A DNA stretch of 64,000 nucleotides, taken from assembly GCF_000814325.1 (NCBI RefSeq), contig NZ_JPHF01000005.1, forward strand, positions 62,001 through 126,000, read 5' to 3'. The stretch is from Flavihumibacter sp. ZG627 (GTDB taxonomy: Bacteria; Bacteroidota; Bacteroidia; Chitinophagales; Chitinophagaceae). The position numbers were made by a program, and so were the translations under genes. Below are positions 16,178 to 26,500 of the stretch, one piece after another; positions within the stretch are counted from its first letter, which is position 1; each line of letters begins with the position of its first letter. The notes below the pieces were generated by a model. It was not told where the DNA came from and did no database searches. It saw nothing but the letters and a program-made list of their open reading frames with translations.

Positions 16178-19100
16178 ATGTCCAGCTTCTCACATCTTCA
16201 TTGTCATACGCAATATTCGCTGCTAGACGGTGCAGCTTCTATACAGTCACTATATAAAAAAGCGGTTAACGATAAAATGCCCGCTATTGCCATTACCGAT
16301 CATGGTAATATGTTTGGTGCATTTGAATTTGTTGCGGAAGCGTATAAGCATAAGGGAGAGGATGGGAATCCACTTGTGAAACCCGTGGTAGGATGCGAAT
16401 TCTACGTGGTAAAGGACAGGCATCGAAAAACTTTTACTAAGGAACAGAAAGACCAGCGATTTCACCAGGTATTACTTGCAAAAAATGCAGTTGGTTACCA
16501 GAATTTGATAAAACTGACATCTCTGGGTTTTACAGAGGGGATGTATAGTAAATACCCTCGTATCGATAAGGAACTTATAGAAAAATATCATGAAGGTCTA
16601 ATAGCAACAACCTGTTGTATCGGAGCATATGTTCCGCAAACAATATTAAATGAAGGTGAAGATGCTGCGGAGAAAGAGTTCAAATGGTGGCTTGAAATGT
16701 TTGGGGAAGATTATTTCATAGAACTGCAGCGTCATGCAATGAAGGAGCAGGAAATCATCAACCAGAGCCTGCTGAAGTTTGCAAAAAAATACGGGGTGCC
16801 CGTGATTGCTACCAACGACAGTCACTATACAGATAAAGATGACGCAAACGCACACGATATTCTTCTCTGTATCAATACAGGTGAAAAACAGAGCACGCCG
16901 GGTTTTGACGATTTCGTGAATGATGATGCCAATATCCGGAACAGGCGATTCAAATTTCCCAACGACCAGTTTTATTTCAAGAGCACCGATGAGATGAAAA
17001 AGCTCTTCAGCGATGTTCCGGAAGCAATTGACAATACCAACATGATCGTGGATCGGGTGCAATTGCTTAACCTGAAAAAAGATATCCTCCTCCCTGCCTT
17101 TCCCATTCCAAAAGAATTTCAGGTGCATGGAGATTCCAACCTCAATCAGTGGGAGTTTCTGCGTCACCTGACATATGAAGGGGCACGGAACCGCTACAAC
17201 GACCTTACTCCTGATATCCAGGAGCGGCTTGACTTTGAATTGTTCACCATCAAAACAATGGGGTTTGCCGGGTACTTCCTCATCGTGAGTGACTTTATAC
17301 GCGCCGGACGTGAGTTGGGCGTATTTGTTGGTCCGGGCCGGGGATCGGCAGCGGGTTCGGCAGTAGCTTATTGTATAGGTATAACTAATATCGATCCGAT
17401 TAAATACAACCTTCTTTTCGAGCGTTTCCTGAATCCCGATCGAAAAAGCATGCCAGATATTGATACTGATTTTGATGATGATGGCCGGCAGAAGGTTATC
17501 GATTACGTTGTTCAGAAATATGGTAAGAACCAGGTGGCTCAAATCGTTACCTATGGTACTATGGCCGCCAAAATGAGTATAAAGGACGTGGCTCGGGTTC
17601 TTGACCTGCCTCTTTCCGAATCAAATGCGCTCGCCAAGATGGTACCTGATAAACCCGGAATCGAACTTCGCCGGGTCTTGAAAGCTCCTCTAACAGTAAA
17701 AGATGGTCCAAAATCATTAGAGGAAAAAGAGCAACTTCAGTCGGAGGACCTTGATAATGTGAAAAAATTGCGGGAGATCTACAATGGTACCGATATCCGC
17801 TCACACGTTCTCAAAGAAGCAGAACGCTTAGAAGGCTCAGTTAGGAACACGGGCTTACATGCGGCAGGAATTATCATCGCACCAGATGACCTGATGAATA
17901 TTATTCCGGTTTGCACCGCAAAGGATTCGGAATTGCTGGTAACGCAGATAGAAGGTAGCATCATTGAGGATGCAGGTGTTATCAAGATGGACTTCCTTGG
18001 GTTGAAAACCCTAACCATCATCAAAAATGCTCTTGCATTGATCAAGGCCAACCACGGTGTAGAGATCGAGATTGATGAAATTCCGCTGGATGATCTGAAG
18101 ACATTTGAATTATATCAGCGCGCTGATACAATTGGGACCTTTCAGTTTGAAAGTCCCGGAATGCAGAAATATCTCCGTGACCTTCGTCCCGACCAGTTTG
18201 CCGATCTGATTGCTATGAACGCGTTATATCGTCCTGGTCCGCTGGCATATATCCCCAATTTCATCGACAGGAAACATGGTAAAGAGGCAATCTCCTATGA
18301 CCTGGAAGAAATGAAAGAATACCTGGAAGAAACATACGGAATCACGGTGTATCAGGAACAGGTAATGCTACTGGCGCAGAAGATCGGTGGATTTAGTAAG
18401 GGCGATGCTGATGTCCTTCGAAAGGCGATGGGTAAAAAACAAAAGTCAGTACTTGATAAAATGAAGGCTCAGTTTGTAGCAGGTGCCGTTCAAAAAGGCC
18501 ACCCGGCCGATAAACTTGAAAAAATATGGACCGATTGGGAGTCATTCGCACAATATGCCTTTAACAAATCACATTCAACCTGCTATGCATTTGTAGCCTA
18601 CCAGACTGCGTACCTGAAGGCTCATTACCCCTCAGAATATATGGCAGCGGTTCTGAATAACGCGGGCAGCATTGAAAAGATCACATTCTTTATGGAGGAA
18701 TGTAAACGAATGGGGCTTGAAGTATTGGGACCTGACATAAATGAATCATTGAAGGGTTTTGCCGTAAATAAAGGTGGTGCCATCCGGTTTGGACTGGGTG
18801 GACTGAAAGGTGTTGGAGAAGCCGCTGTAGAGGGTGTAATAAGTGAACGCCAGCAAAACGGCCCCTTTACTTCCATTTTTGATATGATCAAACGGATCAA
18901 TCAGAGAGCAGTAAACAAGAAAACCCTGGAAAGTCTTGCCTATGCAGGAGCATTTGATTGTTTTCCTGAATTGCACCGTGCACAGTATTTCCATATTCCT
19001 GCCGGTGATACCTCTACCGGGTTAGAAAAGATAATCAAATTCGGAAATGTTTACCAGGCGCAATCGCAGGGCAGTACTAATACTTTATTTGGTGACCTGC

Positions 19101-19816
19101 CAGCAGTTTTAGACCTGCCTTCACCAAAGATCCCTGCCTGCGATGAATGGTCGCTCACCGATAGGCTCGATCATGAAAAAGAAGTAACGGGTATCTTCAT
19201 GAGCGGCCATCCGCTAGATCATTTCAAATTCGAAATGCGCCATTATAATATTATGTCACTGGCAGATTTTAATGAAGTTGCCGAAAATCCGCTTCTTCAG
19301 GCAAGTGGAAAACAGTTCCGTTTGGCCGGATTAGTAATAGAAGGTCAGCACCGCATGACCCGCACAGGGAGAAATTTCGGATCCCTCACTCTGGAAGATT
19401 ATTCCGGCAAAACTGAAATTATGCTTTGGGGGGATGATTATATGCGGTTCAAAGATTACCTGGATAAAGGGAAAAACCTTTTTGTAGTGGGCAGTTTTCG
19501 CTCGAGATTCAATAGTGAAAAATATGAATTCAAAGTGGAGCGAATAAACCTGCTTGAAACCATTAAGGCGTCACTGACCAAACAATTGGTGCTTTATGTT
19601 GAACCCAGGCATCTTTCAAATGAAATAATAAGCTTTCTGGAGAACAATATTAGAAAATTCCCTGGCAAAACAGGTCTGCGTATAAATTTGATGGAACAAA
19701 GGACTCAATCAATAACAAGCCTTTATAGTATAGAAAATGGTTTGGAAATGAATGACGAATTGACCGATTGGTTACTGGATATGCCAGAAATGGAAGTAAA
19801 AGTGGATACAAATTAA
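16178..19816 (+). CDS. dnaE: DNA polymerase III subunit alpha
   Basis: A 1212-residue replicative polymerase. In order: an N-terminal PHP domain (HLHCHTQYSLLDG at the start; NDSHY near residue 215), palm and fingers with FVGPGRGSAAGSAVAYC near residue 383 and the catalytic aspartates in PDIDTDF (426-432), the beta-binding region, and a C-terminal OB fold. I set the start at ATG 16178 because the family begins just before the PHP motif; an upstream ATG at 16142 adds 12 unlikely residues. trxA follows after 93 bp but has its own promoter box. Confidence 0.96.
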   Translation: MSSFSHLHCHTQYSLLDGAASIQSLYKKAVNDKMPAIAITDHGNMFGAFEFVAEAYKHKGEDGNPLVKPVVGCEFYVVKDRHRKTFTKEQKDQRFHQVLLAKNAVGYQNLIKLTSLGFTEGMYSKYPRIDKELIEKYHEGLIATTCCIGAYVPQTILNEGEDAAEKEFKWWLEMFGEDYFIELQRHAMKEQEIINQSLLKFAKKYGVPVIATNDSHYTDKDDANAHDILLCINTGEKQSTPGFDDFVNDDANIRNRRFKFPNDQFYFKSTDEMKKLFSDVPEAIDNTNMIVDRVQLLNLKKDILLPAFPIPKEFQVHGDSNLNQWEFLRHLTYEGARNRYNDLTPDIQERLDFELFTIKTMGFAGYFLIVSDFIRAGRELGVFVGPGRGSAAGSAVAYCIGITNIDPIKYNLLFERFLNPDRKSMPDIDTDFDDDGRQKVIDYVVQKYGKNQVAQIVTYGTMAAKMSIKDVARVLDLPLSESNALAKMVPDKPGIELRRVLKAPLTVKDGPKSLEEKEQLQSEDLDNVKKLREIYNGTDIRSHVLKEAERLEGSVRNTGLHAAGIIIAPDDLMNIIPVCTAKDSELLVTQIEGSIIEDAGVIKMDFLGLKTLTIIKNALALIKANHGVEIEIDEIPLDDLKTFELYQRADTIGTFQFESPGMQKYLRDLRPDQFADLIAMNALYRPGPLAYIPNFIDRKHGKEAISYDLEEMKEYLEETYGITVYQEQVMLLAQKIGGFSKGDADVLRKAMGKKQKSVLDKMKAQFVAGAVQKGHPADKLEKIWTDWESFAQYAFNKSHSTCYAFVAYQTAYLKAHYPSEYMAAVLNNAGSIEKITFFMEECKRMGLEVLGPDINESLKGFAVNKGGAIRFGLGGLKGVGEAAVEGVISERQQNGPFTSIFDMIKRINQRAVNKKTLESLAYAGAFDCFPELHRAQYFHIPAGDTSTGLEKIIKFGNVYQAQSQGSTNTLFGDLPAVLDLPSPKIPACDEWSLTDRLDHEKEVTGIFMSGHPLDHFKFEMRHYNIMSLADFNEVAENPLLQASGKQFRLAGLVIEGQHRMTRTGRNFGSLTLEDYSGKTEIMLWGDDYMRFKDYLDKGKNLFVVGSFRSRFNSEKYEFKVERINLLETIKASLTKQLVLYVEPRHLSNEIISFLENNIRKFPGKTGLRINLMEQRTQSITSLYSIENGLEMNDELTDWLLDMPEMEVKVDTN

Positions 19817-19867
19817 CAGCACTTAACAATTAGGGATGTCATAACAGCTCATTTAAACCAAGGGAAC

Positions 19868-19875
19868 TATTTTTG
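19868..19875 (+). promoter_or_regulatory. -7 promoter box for trxA
   Basis: TATTTTTG is an exact TAnnTTTG match 34 nt upstream of the trxA ATG. The leader between them is rich in A and C. Confidence 0.55.
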
Positions 19876-19909
19876 CGTTCTTATAAAAACAAAACAAACA
19901 ACAATAATT

Positions 19910-20227
19910 ATGGCATTAGAATTCACCGACGCCAACTTCCAGAACGAAGTATTGGCTTCAGATAAACTCAGTGTAATCGATTTCTGGGCTGAATGGTGTG
20001 GCCCTTGCCGCGCTATCGGGCCGGTTATTGAGGAACTTTCCAAAGAATACGATGGTAAGGTGAAAATCGGTAAAGTGAATGTGGACAACAACCCACAACT
20101 CTCTATTAATTATGGAATTACGTCTATCCCAGCAATTTTGTTTGTGAAAAACGGACAGGTGGTAGACAAACTTGTAGGCGCCCAACCCAAGGCTAATTTC
20201 ATCAAAAAAATAGAAGCACACATTTAA
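19910..20227 (+). CDS. trxA: Thioredoxin
   Basis: A 105-residue cytoplasmic thioredoxin without a signal peptide. The redox motif WCGPC is at residues 29-33 (Cys30, Cys33), with the buried Asp24 region (DFWAEW) and the cis-proline loop SIPAILF near residue 74. It reduces disulfides in ribonucleotide reductase, MsrA and others. It has its own promoter box and terminator, so it is probably transcribed alone. Confidence 0.96.
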   Translation: MALEFTDANFQNEVLASDKLSVIDFWAEWCGPCRAIGPVIEELSKEYDGKVKIGKVNVDNNPQLSINYGITSIPAILFVKNGQVVDKLVGAQPKANFIKKIEAHI

Positions 20228-20292
20228 TCCCTTCTGACACAGGTCATGACAGATGTCAGACAGCTATAAGTACCTTAGTCAGATACTATTTT

Positions 20293-20320
20293 AAGCGTCG
20301 GGAAATACCCGGCGCTTTTT
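20293..20320 (+). terminator. Terminator of trxA
   Basis: AAGCGTCGGG / CCCGGCGCTT forms a 10-bp stem with one G-T pair and loop AAATA, followed by T. A separate inverted pair CTGACA...TGTCAG lies just upstream, between the stop codon and this hairpin. Confidence 0.85.
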
Positions 20321-20413
20321 AATTGAAAGTAGCATTTTCCCCCCTTATTTGTAATTGGTCAGCCATACATACGAAAGATGATGATTTTTCGTTAGAGGGT
20401 TAGATCCAAGCCT

Positions 20414-22189
20414 ATGATACGTCCAATTCCAGGTGTCAGCCTGCTTCTGGCCCTATTGGTGCTGCTTACCAATGCCTGCTCCAAAACAGGAGTGAATGAA
20501 GATTCGCTTCCTGATTCTCCGTCCCTCAATAAATCAATTACAAAATATGCAAGGATAGGCCTCAGTGGACGAATAACCAATGAGAAAGACGAACCCTTAA
20601 GCAATGCCTTTGTAAGAGCTGGCAACCAACTCACCCAAACAGATCGAAATGGTCATTACCATTTCTCATCTATCTATACATGTGCAAATGCCACTATGAT
20701 AGAAGTGGAAGCGCAGGGATATTTCCGGGATTATAAGTCACTTGAAGTGCTTGATGGGTCGAAACAATATAACAACATAACCTTAAAGCAGAAAGACCAA
20801 CATCTTTTGTTTGGTGCTGAATCCGGCGGAACGCTATTGCTTCAAAAAGATGGACAGATCTCTATCCCTTCGGGCGTGATCATTGATAAGGTCAGCAATA
20901 CCTCATTTTCAGGAAATACACGAATGGACGGATTCATAATTGATCCGTCATCAACATCATTTTATTCGCTTATTCCCACCATAAGAGGCCTCCGATTAGA
21001 CGGATCAGACGCAGCTCTTCGATTTTTCAGTTTGCTACTGCTTGAACTCACAGGCTCATCCGGTCAACCACTTGAAATTTCAGCAGGCGACCACTTATCT
21101 GTTCAGTTTCCGATTGCTGATGCAACCAATGCGCCTGCAACAGCTTCATTATGGTATTATGATGAAGTTAATGGGCAATGGATTGAAGAAGGAAAGGCAA
21201 TTAAAGAAGGAAATATCTACAAAGCTAATCTGAGCAGAATAGCAACATGGTCGGTAGCAATAGGTGACCCAATAGCAACAATAAATGCTAACATCACTGA
21301 CAAGTCTGGAAACAGACTTTCCTTTTCAAGGGTTCAATTATTTGATGCAAATGATGGCAGTGTTCTTTCAGGTATTCTTCGTGCGGATGATAAAGGATAT
21401 ATTAATATGCCTGTACATGGCAACTATTCGCTCCTGATGAAAATTTCAGATGATTGTGGTTCAGTAATTGGCACCAGAAAATTCGGGACTGGTACAGGCA
21501 CCACCTGGCTGGGGAAATTAGTTTCAGAAAATAACGAATCAACAACAGTTGTGCTATCCGGAAAAATGATGAATTGCAAGAATGCCCCTATTCATTCAGG
21601 ATATGTAAAAATAATGCTGGATGGTAAACTCTTCAGGGCAAGTATAAGTGATGGTTTTTTTGAGATCAGCCTTCCAAGGTGTACCAAAGAAATAACAACA
21701 GCTACTCTCATAGTTGTTGATGATGCAGGTGGTATTGAGAGCCATCCTTTTCAGCAGGAAGTAAGCAGTGGACATTATGATAATATAGAAATTAATGCCT
21801 GTAACAAGCAGACCGATCAATATATAAGTTACACAATAAATGGCACTAACTATCTTCTCCAGGCACCAACTGATTCATTGGTTCAGGCAGCAATCAACCA
21901 GGATAATAAGACCACAATTCTTTGTTATAGGGAGGCTGACAAGAATAAAGAGGCAGTGAGCTTTACATTTGCGGGTGCATCCAAGCCGGGCAATTATCCT
22001 GTAAGTACATTGAGCATCCGACAGGAAAAACTGCAGTTTACGCCATCAGGTGTTATAGCGATGGAAGTTACAGATTATGGTGCGCCCGGGGAATTTATAA
22101 AGGGGAGTTGTTCAGGCAAACTTCGGGACAGTAGTACAGGAAAAATCATTCCTTTCTCCATCCATTTTAAAGTATTGAGGAAATTCTGA
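20414..22189 (+). CDS. Carboxypeptidase-regulatory-like domain lipoprotein
   Basis: A 591-residue lipoprotein (lipobox ending NAC, Cys22). After a short linker there is a carboxypeptidase-regulatory-like beta-sandwich (about residues 48-120; LSGRITNEKDEPLSNAFV, TDRNGHYHF). The middle region (about 130-290) resembles bacterial surface proteins with an ATWSVAIG ending, followed by further beta-rich repeats. No catalytic residues were seen. It is probably a cell-surface structural or binding protein; the ligand is unknown. Its stop is 2 bp from the stop of the convergent nucleoside transporter gene. Confidence 0.72.
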   Translation: MIRPIPGVSLLLALLVLLTNACSKTGVNEDSLPDSPSLNKSITKYARIGLSGRITNEKDEPLSNAFVRAGNQLTQTDRNGHYHFSSIYTCANATMIEVEAQGYFRDYKSLEVLDGSKQYNNITLKQKDQHLLFGAESGGTLLLQKDGQISIPSGVIIDKVSNTSFSGNTRMDGFIIDPSSTSFYSLIPTIRGLRLDGSDAALRFFSLLLLELTGSSGQPLEISAGDHLSVQFPIADATNAPATASLWYYDEVNGQWIEEGKAIKEGNIYKANLSRIATWSVAIGDPIATINANITDKSGNRLSFSRVQLFDANDGSVLSGILRADDKGYINMPVHGNYSLLMKISDDCGSVIGTRKFGTGTGTTWLGKLVSENNESTTVVLSGKMMNCKNAPIHSGYVKIMLDGKLFRASISDGFFEISLPRCTKEITTATLIVVDDAGGIESHPFQQEVSSGHYDNIEINACNKQTDQYISYTINGTNYLLQAPTDSLVQAAINQDNKTTILCYREADKNKEAVSFTFAGASKPGNYPVSTLSIRQEKLQFTPSGVIAMEVTDYGAPGEFIKGSCSGKLRDSSTGKIIPFSIHFKVLRKF

Positions 22190-22191
22190 TC

Positions 22192-23454
22192 CTACATTAA
22201 AATCCCTGCAATGGTAGCGCTGAGGTAAGAAGCAAGGGTACCGCAAAGCAGTGCTTTCATTCCAAGCCGCGCAAGGTCGGCCCTTCTACCCGGAGCTATC
22301 TCCCCGATGCCACCTATCTGCATTCCAACTGAACTAAAATTTGCAAAACCACAAATGGCAATACTCACAATTAATAATCCTTTATCAGTTACAACGGGAA
22401 CTGAATTATTGGTCAGATTCTGAAATGCAACAAATTCATTGATAGTTAGCTTTTGTCCGAGTAATGTTGCCACACTGTCAACATCGTCAACGGGAACTCC
22501 CATCGCCCACGCGAAAGGATAGAATATTTTTCCAAAAATAAAGTTTAGGCTAAGATCAAAGTTGGGATTAAAAATATGCCCTGCCTTAATGAGGATCCAG
22601 TCAACGCATGCAATCACCGCAATGAAGCCGATCAACATGGCAATTACATTCATTGCGATCTTAAACCCATCTCCCGCACCATGAGAAATGGCATCAACTA
22701 CATTGGTATAATGACTTTTTACTTCAAGCTTTACACGTCCCATTGTTTGGCTTTCCTCCGTTTCGGGGTACACAATCTTGGAAATGACCAATGCACCAGG
22801 AGCAGCCATCAGCGATGCCATAATTAATTTGGGGGCAAGATCAAACCCTGCCTGGGCACCCATATTAGCATAAACCACAAGAATGCCACCTGCAATACAG
22901 GCCAGGCTACCGCTCATGCTCGCAAGAAGTTCGCTCATGGTCATCGTTTGAAGATAAGGCCTGATCATCACCTGGGCTTCTACCTGTCCAACAAAAGCAC
23001 TGGCAACATTACTCAACGCTTCTGCCCCACTTACCCTCATTACCCAATTCATTGCTTTAGCGATCACAGCTACAATCCTCTGCATGATCCCGAAATGATA
23101 GAGGATCGCAACAAGTGCGCAAACAAGAATGATCGTGGCAGTAACATTGAACGCGAATACAAAACCTGAATTGAGATAATTCCCGACAGAACCATCTGGC
23201 TGGGCTACTGCAATACCGCCATAAACAAAAGATGCACCCTTACGGGCAAATATTTCGATCTTCTCCATACCCTTTCCGAGTATCTGGAAAAAATTTGTGA
23301 CAGCAGGAACTTTTAAAACCAGGATAGCTATCAGGAGTTGAAGTGCAATGCCACTTCCGATAACCCTCAGGTTGATCTTTTTTTTATTATTGGAGAACAG
23401 ATAAGCAATACCTAATATCAGAATTATTCCAATGATTCCCTGAAACCGACCCAT
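22192..23454 (-). CDS. Concentrative nucleoside transporter (NupC/CNT family)
   Basis: A 420-residue membrane protein with about ten hydrophobic segments. The family core is visible: GQVEAQVMIRPYL (near residue 155), the gate domain, and GFANFSSVGMQIGG near residue 375. CNT proteins import nucleosides with a proton or sodium gradient, feeding salvage. It is a single-gene unit; the first helix begins at residue 6, so the start at 23454 is secure. Sodium versus proton coupling cannot be told here. Confidence 0.9.
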   Translation of the reverse strand: MGRFQGIIGIILILGIAYLFSNNKKKINLRVIGSGIALQLLIAILVLKVPAVTNFFQILGKGMEKIEIFARKGASFVYGGIAVAQPDGSVGNYLNSGFVFAFNVTATIILVCALVAILYHFGIMQRIVAVIAKAMNWVMRVSGAEALSNVASAFVGQVEAQVMIRPYLQTMTMSELLASMSGSLACIAGGILVVYANMGAQAGFDLAPKLIMASLMAAPGALVISKIVYPETEESQTMGRVKLEVKSHYTNVVDAISHGAGDGFKIAMNVIAMLIGFIAVIACVDWILIKAGHIFNPNFDLSLNFIFGKIFYPFAWAMGVPVDDVDSVATLLGQKLTINEFVAFQNLTNNSVPVVTDKGLLIVSIAICGFANFSSVGMQIGGIGEIAPGRRADLARLGMKALLCGTLASYLSATIAGILM

Positions 23455-23524
23455 GCAGTTGAAGTTTTACTGGCAGGAAAGATAAAAGATTTTGGTTTAA
23501 TCGCACGGTTAGCCTCCTGCATTG

Positions 23525-23555
23525 TTGTAAGCTTGGTCACAGGCAGTTATATTTG
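23525..23555 (+). promoter_or_regulatory. Full Bacteroidota promoter for the T9SS protein gene
   Basis: TATATTTG (23548-23555) matches the -7 box exactly, and a TTG at 23525-23527 lies 20 bp upstream, as expected for the -33 element. The ATG at 23578 is 22 nt downstream. Confidence 0.6.
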
Positions 23556-23577
23556 TATTTCTGCCAGGCCCAGCCCA

Positions 23578-26500
23578 ATGATAAAAAATATTTTATTCCT
23601 TATCTTTTTCCTACTCCTGCTATCCCCATGGCTTATGGCCCAGCAAGGTAAGATCGTGATCACAAATGGTGAGCGGATAGGTATTTCCCGTGAGCTCAGT
23701 GGCTTTGTTCCGGAAAAGGGGAAAAAGAATACCATTGTTCGAGATAACAAAGGGTTATTGTGGAATCGTGGTAAACGAAAGCCGCCTGTGATCAGTAATG
23801 ATCCAAAAGCGGTTTTCCTTAAAGAAGATCCCTTACGGAACAGACCTGTACGCCGGCCTTCCCAAACACTTAGTGAAAACAAAACATTATCACCTGAATT
23901 TATCACCAACAGGGAGGGCATTGGGTCAACCGGAATTACTCCTGCCGACCCCACCCTATGTGTTGGACCAGATAATATCATTCAAATGGTGAATGGGCCA
24001 TCCGGTGCTTATTTTCAGGTGTATGACAAATCGGGAAATGCTTTTACAGAGGCTATATATTTAGATAACCTTGTTGATGGTGCAGGTTATAGTGGCGCAG
24101 GTGATGGTATTTGCCTTTATGACCAATATGCTGACAGATTTGTAATGACAGAATTTGGAACACCTGATGGAAGTACTGACATTAATACTATTGTGATGTT
24201 TGTATCTGCTACCAATAATCCATTAGGTAGCTGGTATATATATAAATTCACTGACCCGGGTTATTTCCCTGATTATCCCAAGTTCTCTGTGTGGACGGAT
24301 GCCTGGTTTGCAACCAGTCGCGATTTTACCTTACCCGATAACAATTTTGCCGGGATTTCATTTTATGCATTCAATAAATCCCAAATGATAGCTGGCGAAC
24401 CCAATGTGCAATTGCAGCGGGTGAGGCTTACCGATGCGGAGAAATATGATGGAGCAGCACCAATCAATGCATTTGGTCCATCAGCACCCACTCAGGGTTC
24501 ACCGGGATTGTTCACCTTTCGTAATGATGATGGAAGAACTATTGCAGCTGATGCTGACAGTGTGGTGTTACTCGCTTTTGATGTAGACTTTCAAAATCCT
24601 TCCAACAGTAATTTTTATACCTTAAGCTCTCACCTTACAGCACCTTTCAACACTACCTTATGTAATGAGGGCGGCTATTTCCAGGCTTGTGTTACTACTC
24701 CCGGTAACAATAGTAAACTTATGGCCACCACGTCTTTTGTGATGGACAAACCCATTTGGCGTAAGTACGATACCCATGAATCGATATTAGTTTATCACAC
24801 TGTAAATGCAGGGGGGGCAGGCATCGCTGGTATTCGATGGCACGAATTGCGAAGAACTTCGGGTGATTGGCAGTTGTTCCAGGAGGGCACCTATTCACCG
24901 GATGATACACACCGATTTTACCCCTCGATGAATATGAATGCTTTTGGACAGATCATGGCAGTCTATAACAGTTCTTCAACAACTATCTGGCCATCCATTA
25001 CGGTAACTGGCAGAAATGCAAATGACCCGCCAGGAAGTCTGCCGGCAGATGAAACAATGGTTGTAAATGGAACAGGATATGGCACCTTCTCCTCACGATG
25101 GGGAGATTATAATATGATGGCACCCGACCCTGTAAATGATTCAATATTCTGGCTCACCTCGATGTATGGTGACCCGGGCGGGTGGAGAACAAAAGTTGCT
25201 TCAGTGAAACTGGCAGCCAATAAAGATCTGGATGCCAAGCTTTATACAATACTATCCCCTCTCAATGGCGAAGTGTTTTGCGATGCCGCCGATATAGTTT
25301 CAAGAATTCGTATAGGGAATAGCGGTAATACCACACTCACTTCTGCACGTATTAACTGGCAAATCAACAATGGAACCATTCAAATGATCAATTGGAATGG
25401 TTCCCTGACTTATGGGGAATCGGAAGAAATTACACTTCCGGTAACCATTACAGGTAATGGACCCTTTATCATAAAAATATTTATTACTAATCCTAATAAT
25501 AGTATTGATCAAAGAAATTCGAATGATACTCTTTCAGTAAATATTAATGTACGTCAACCTGCAACCGGATCATTCTCCCAGGGATTTGAAGATGCTGTGT
25601 TTCCTCCAAATGGCTGGACAGTATTAAATCCAAATGCAGGCTCGGTTACCTGGACCAGAACACTTAATGCCAGCAGAACCGGCATTGCATCCACTTACAT
25701 GAATCTCTTTAATTATAATGGTGTTGGTGATGAGGATTACCTGGTTTCCCCAGGAATTTCTTTAATAAATACCGATTCTGTCTTTATCAATTTTTCTCAT
25801 GCTTATAAAGCATATTCGGGCTCCTCTAGTTTTGCCGATACACTGAAATTGATGGCCTCCCTTGATTGTGGAAACAGCTTTACCAACGTACTTTGGAAAG
25901 AAGGTGGAACAGGATTAGCAAGCACCGCCGGATTTACCGGAGATATTAACTGGGTACCGGGTGACAATGAATGGGCTGATAATTCAATCCGGCTACCGGT
26001 GAGTTATTTTGATGGTGCAGAAAATGTTTCATTCGCATGGGTATCGGTCAACAAATTCGGCCAAAATATATATCTCGATGATATTAACGTGCAGGCATAT
26101 ACGCTACCTCAATTAGACATCAGTATCAATAAACTCATTAGTCCTTTACCCAATGAGTGCAGGGGAAACTTTGAACCATTAATCGAAATTCGTAACAACG
26201 GCCTTCAAACGGTAGAGTCTTTCAGGGTAAGTTTGCAATGGAATGATGGTGAAATCATAAGCCGTTTGATTGATGGGATAAATATCAATACCGGTCAGCT
26301 TTACCAGTTAGATTATGACAGTTTATTTAGTGCAACTAATTTGGGAAGAAATCAATTCCGGGTATGGGTATCACAACCTAATGGAAGTGCTGACCAACAA
26401 CCTTTAAATGACACTATCACCCAGGAGGTATTTTTATTCCGCATTGAACAGCCTCCCCTTAAGGAAAGCTTTGAGCAGAATTCATTCCCACCCGTTAACT

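Noticed and set aside
16646-17542. A 298-codon minus-strand frame inside dnaE
   Set aside because: It is the antisense of a strongly conserved polymerase region and its translation has no recognisable domain or start context.
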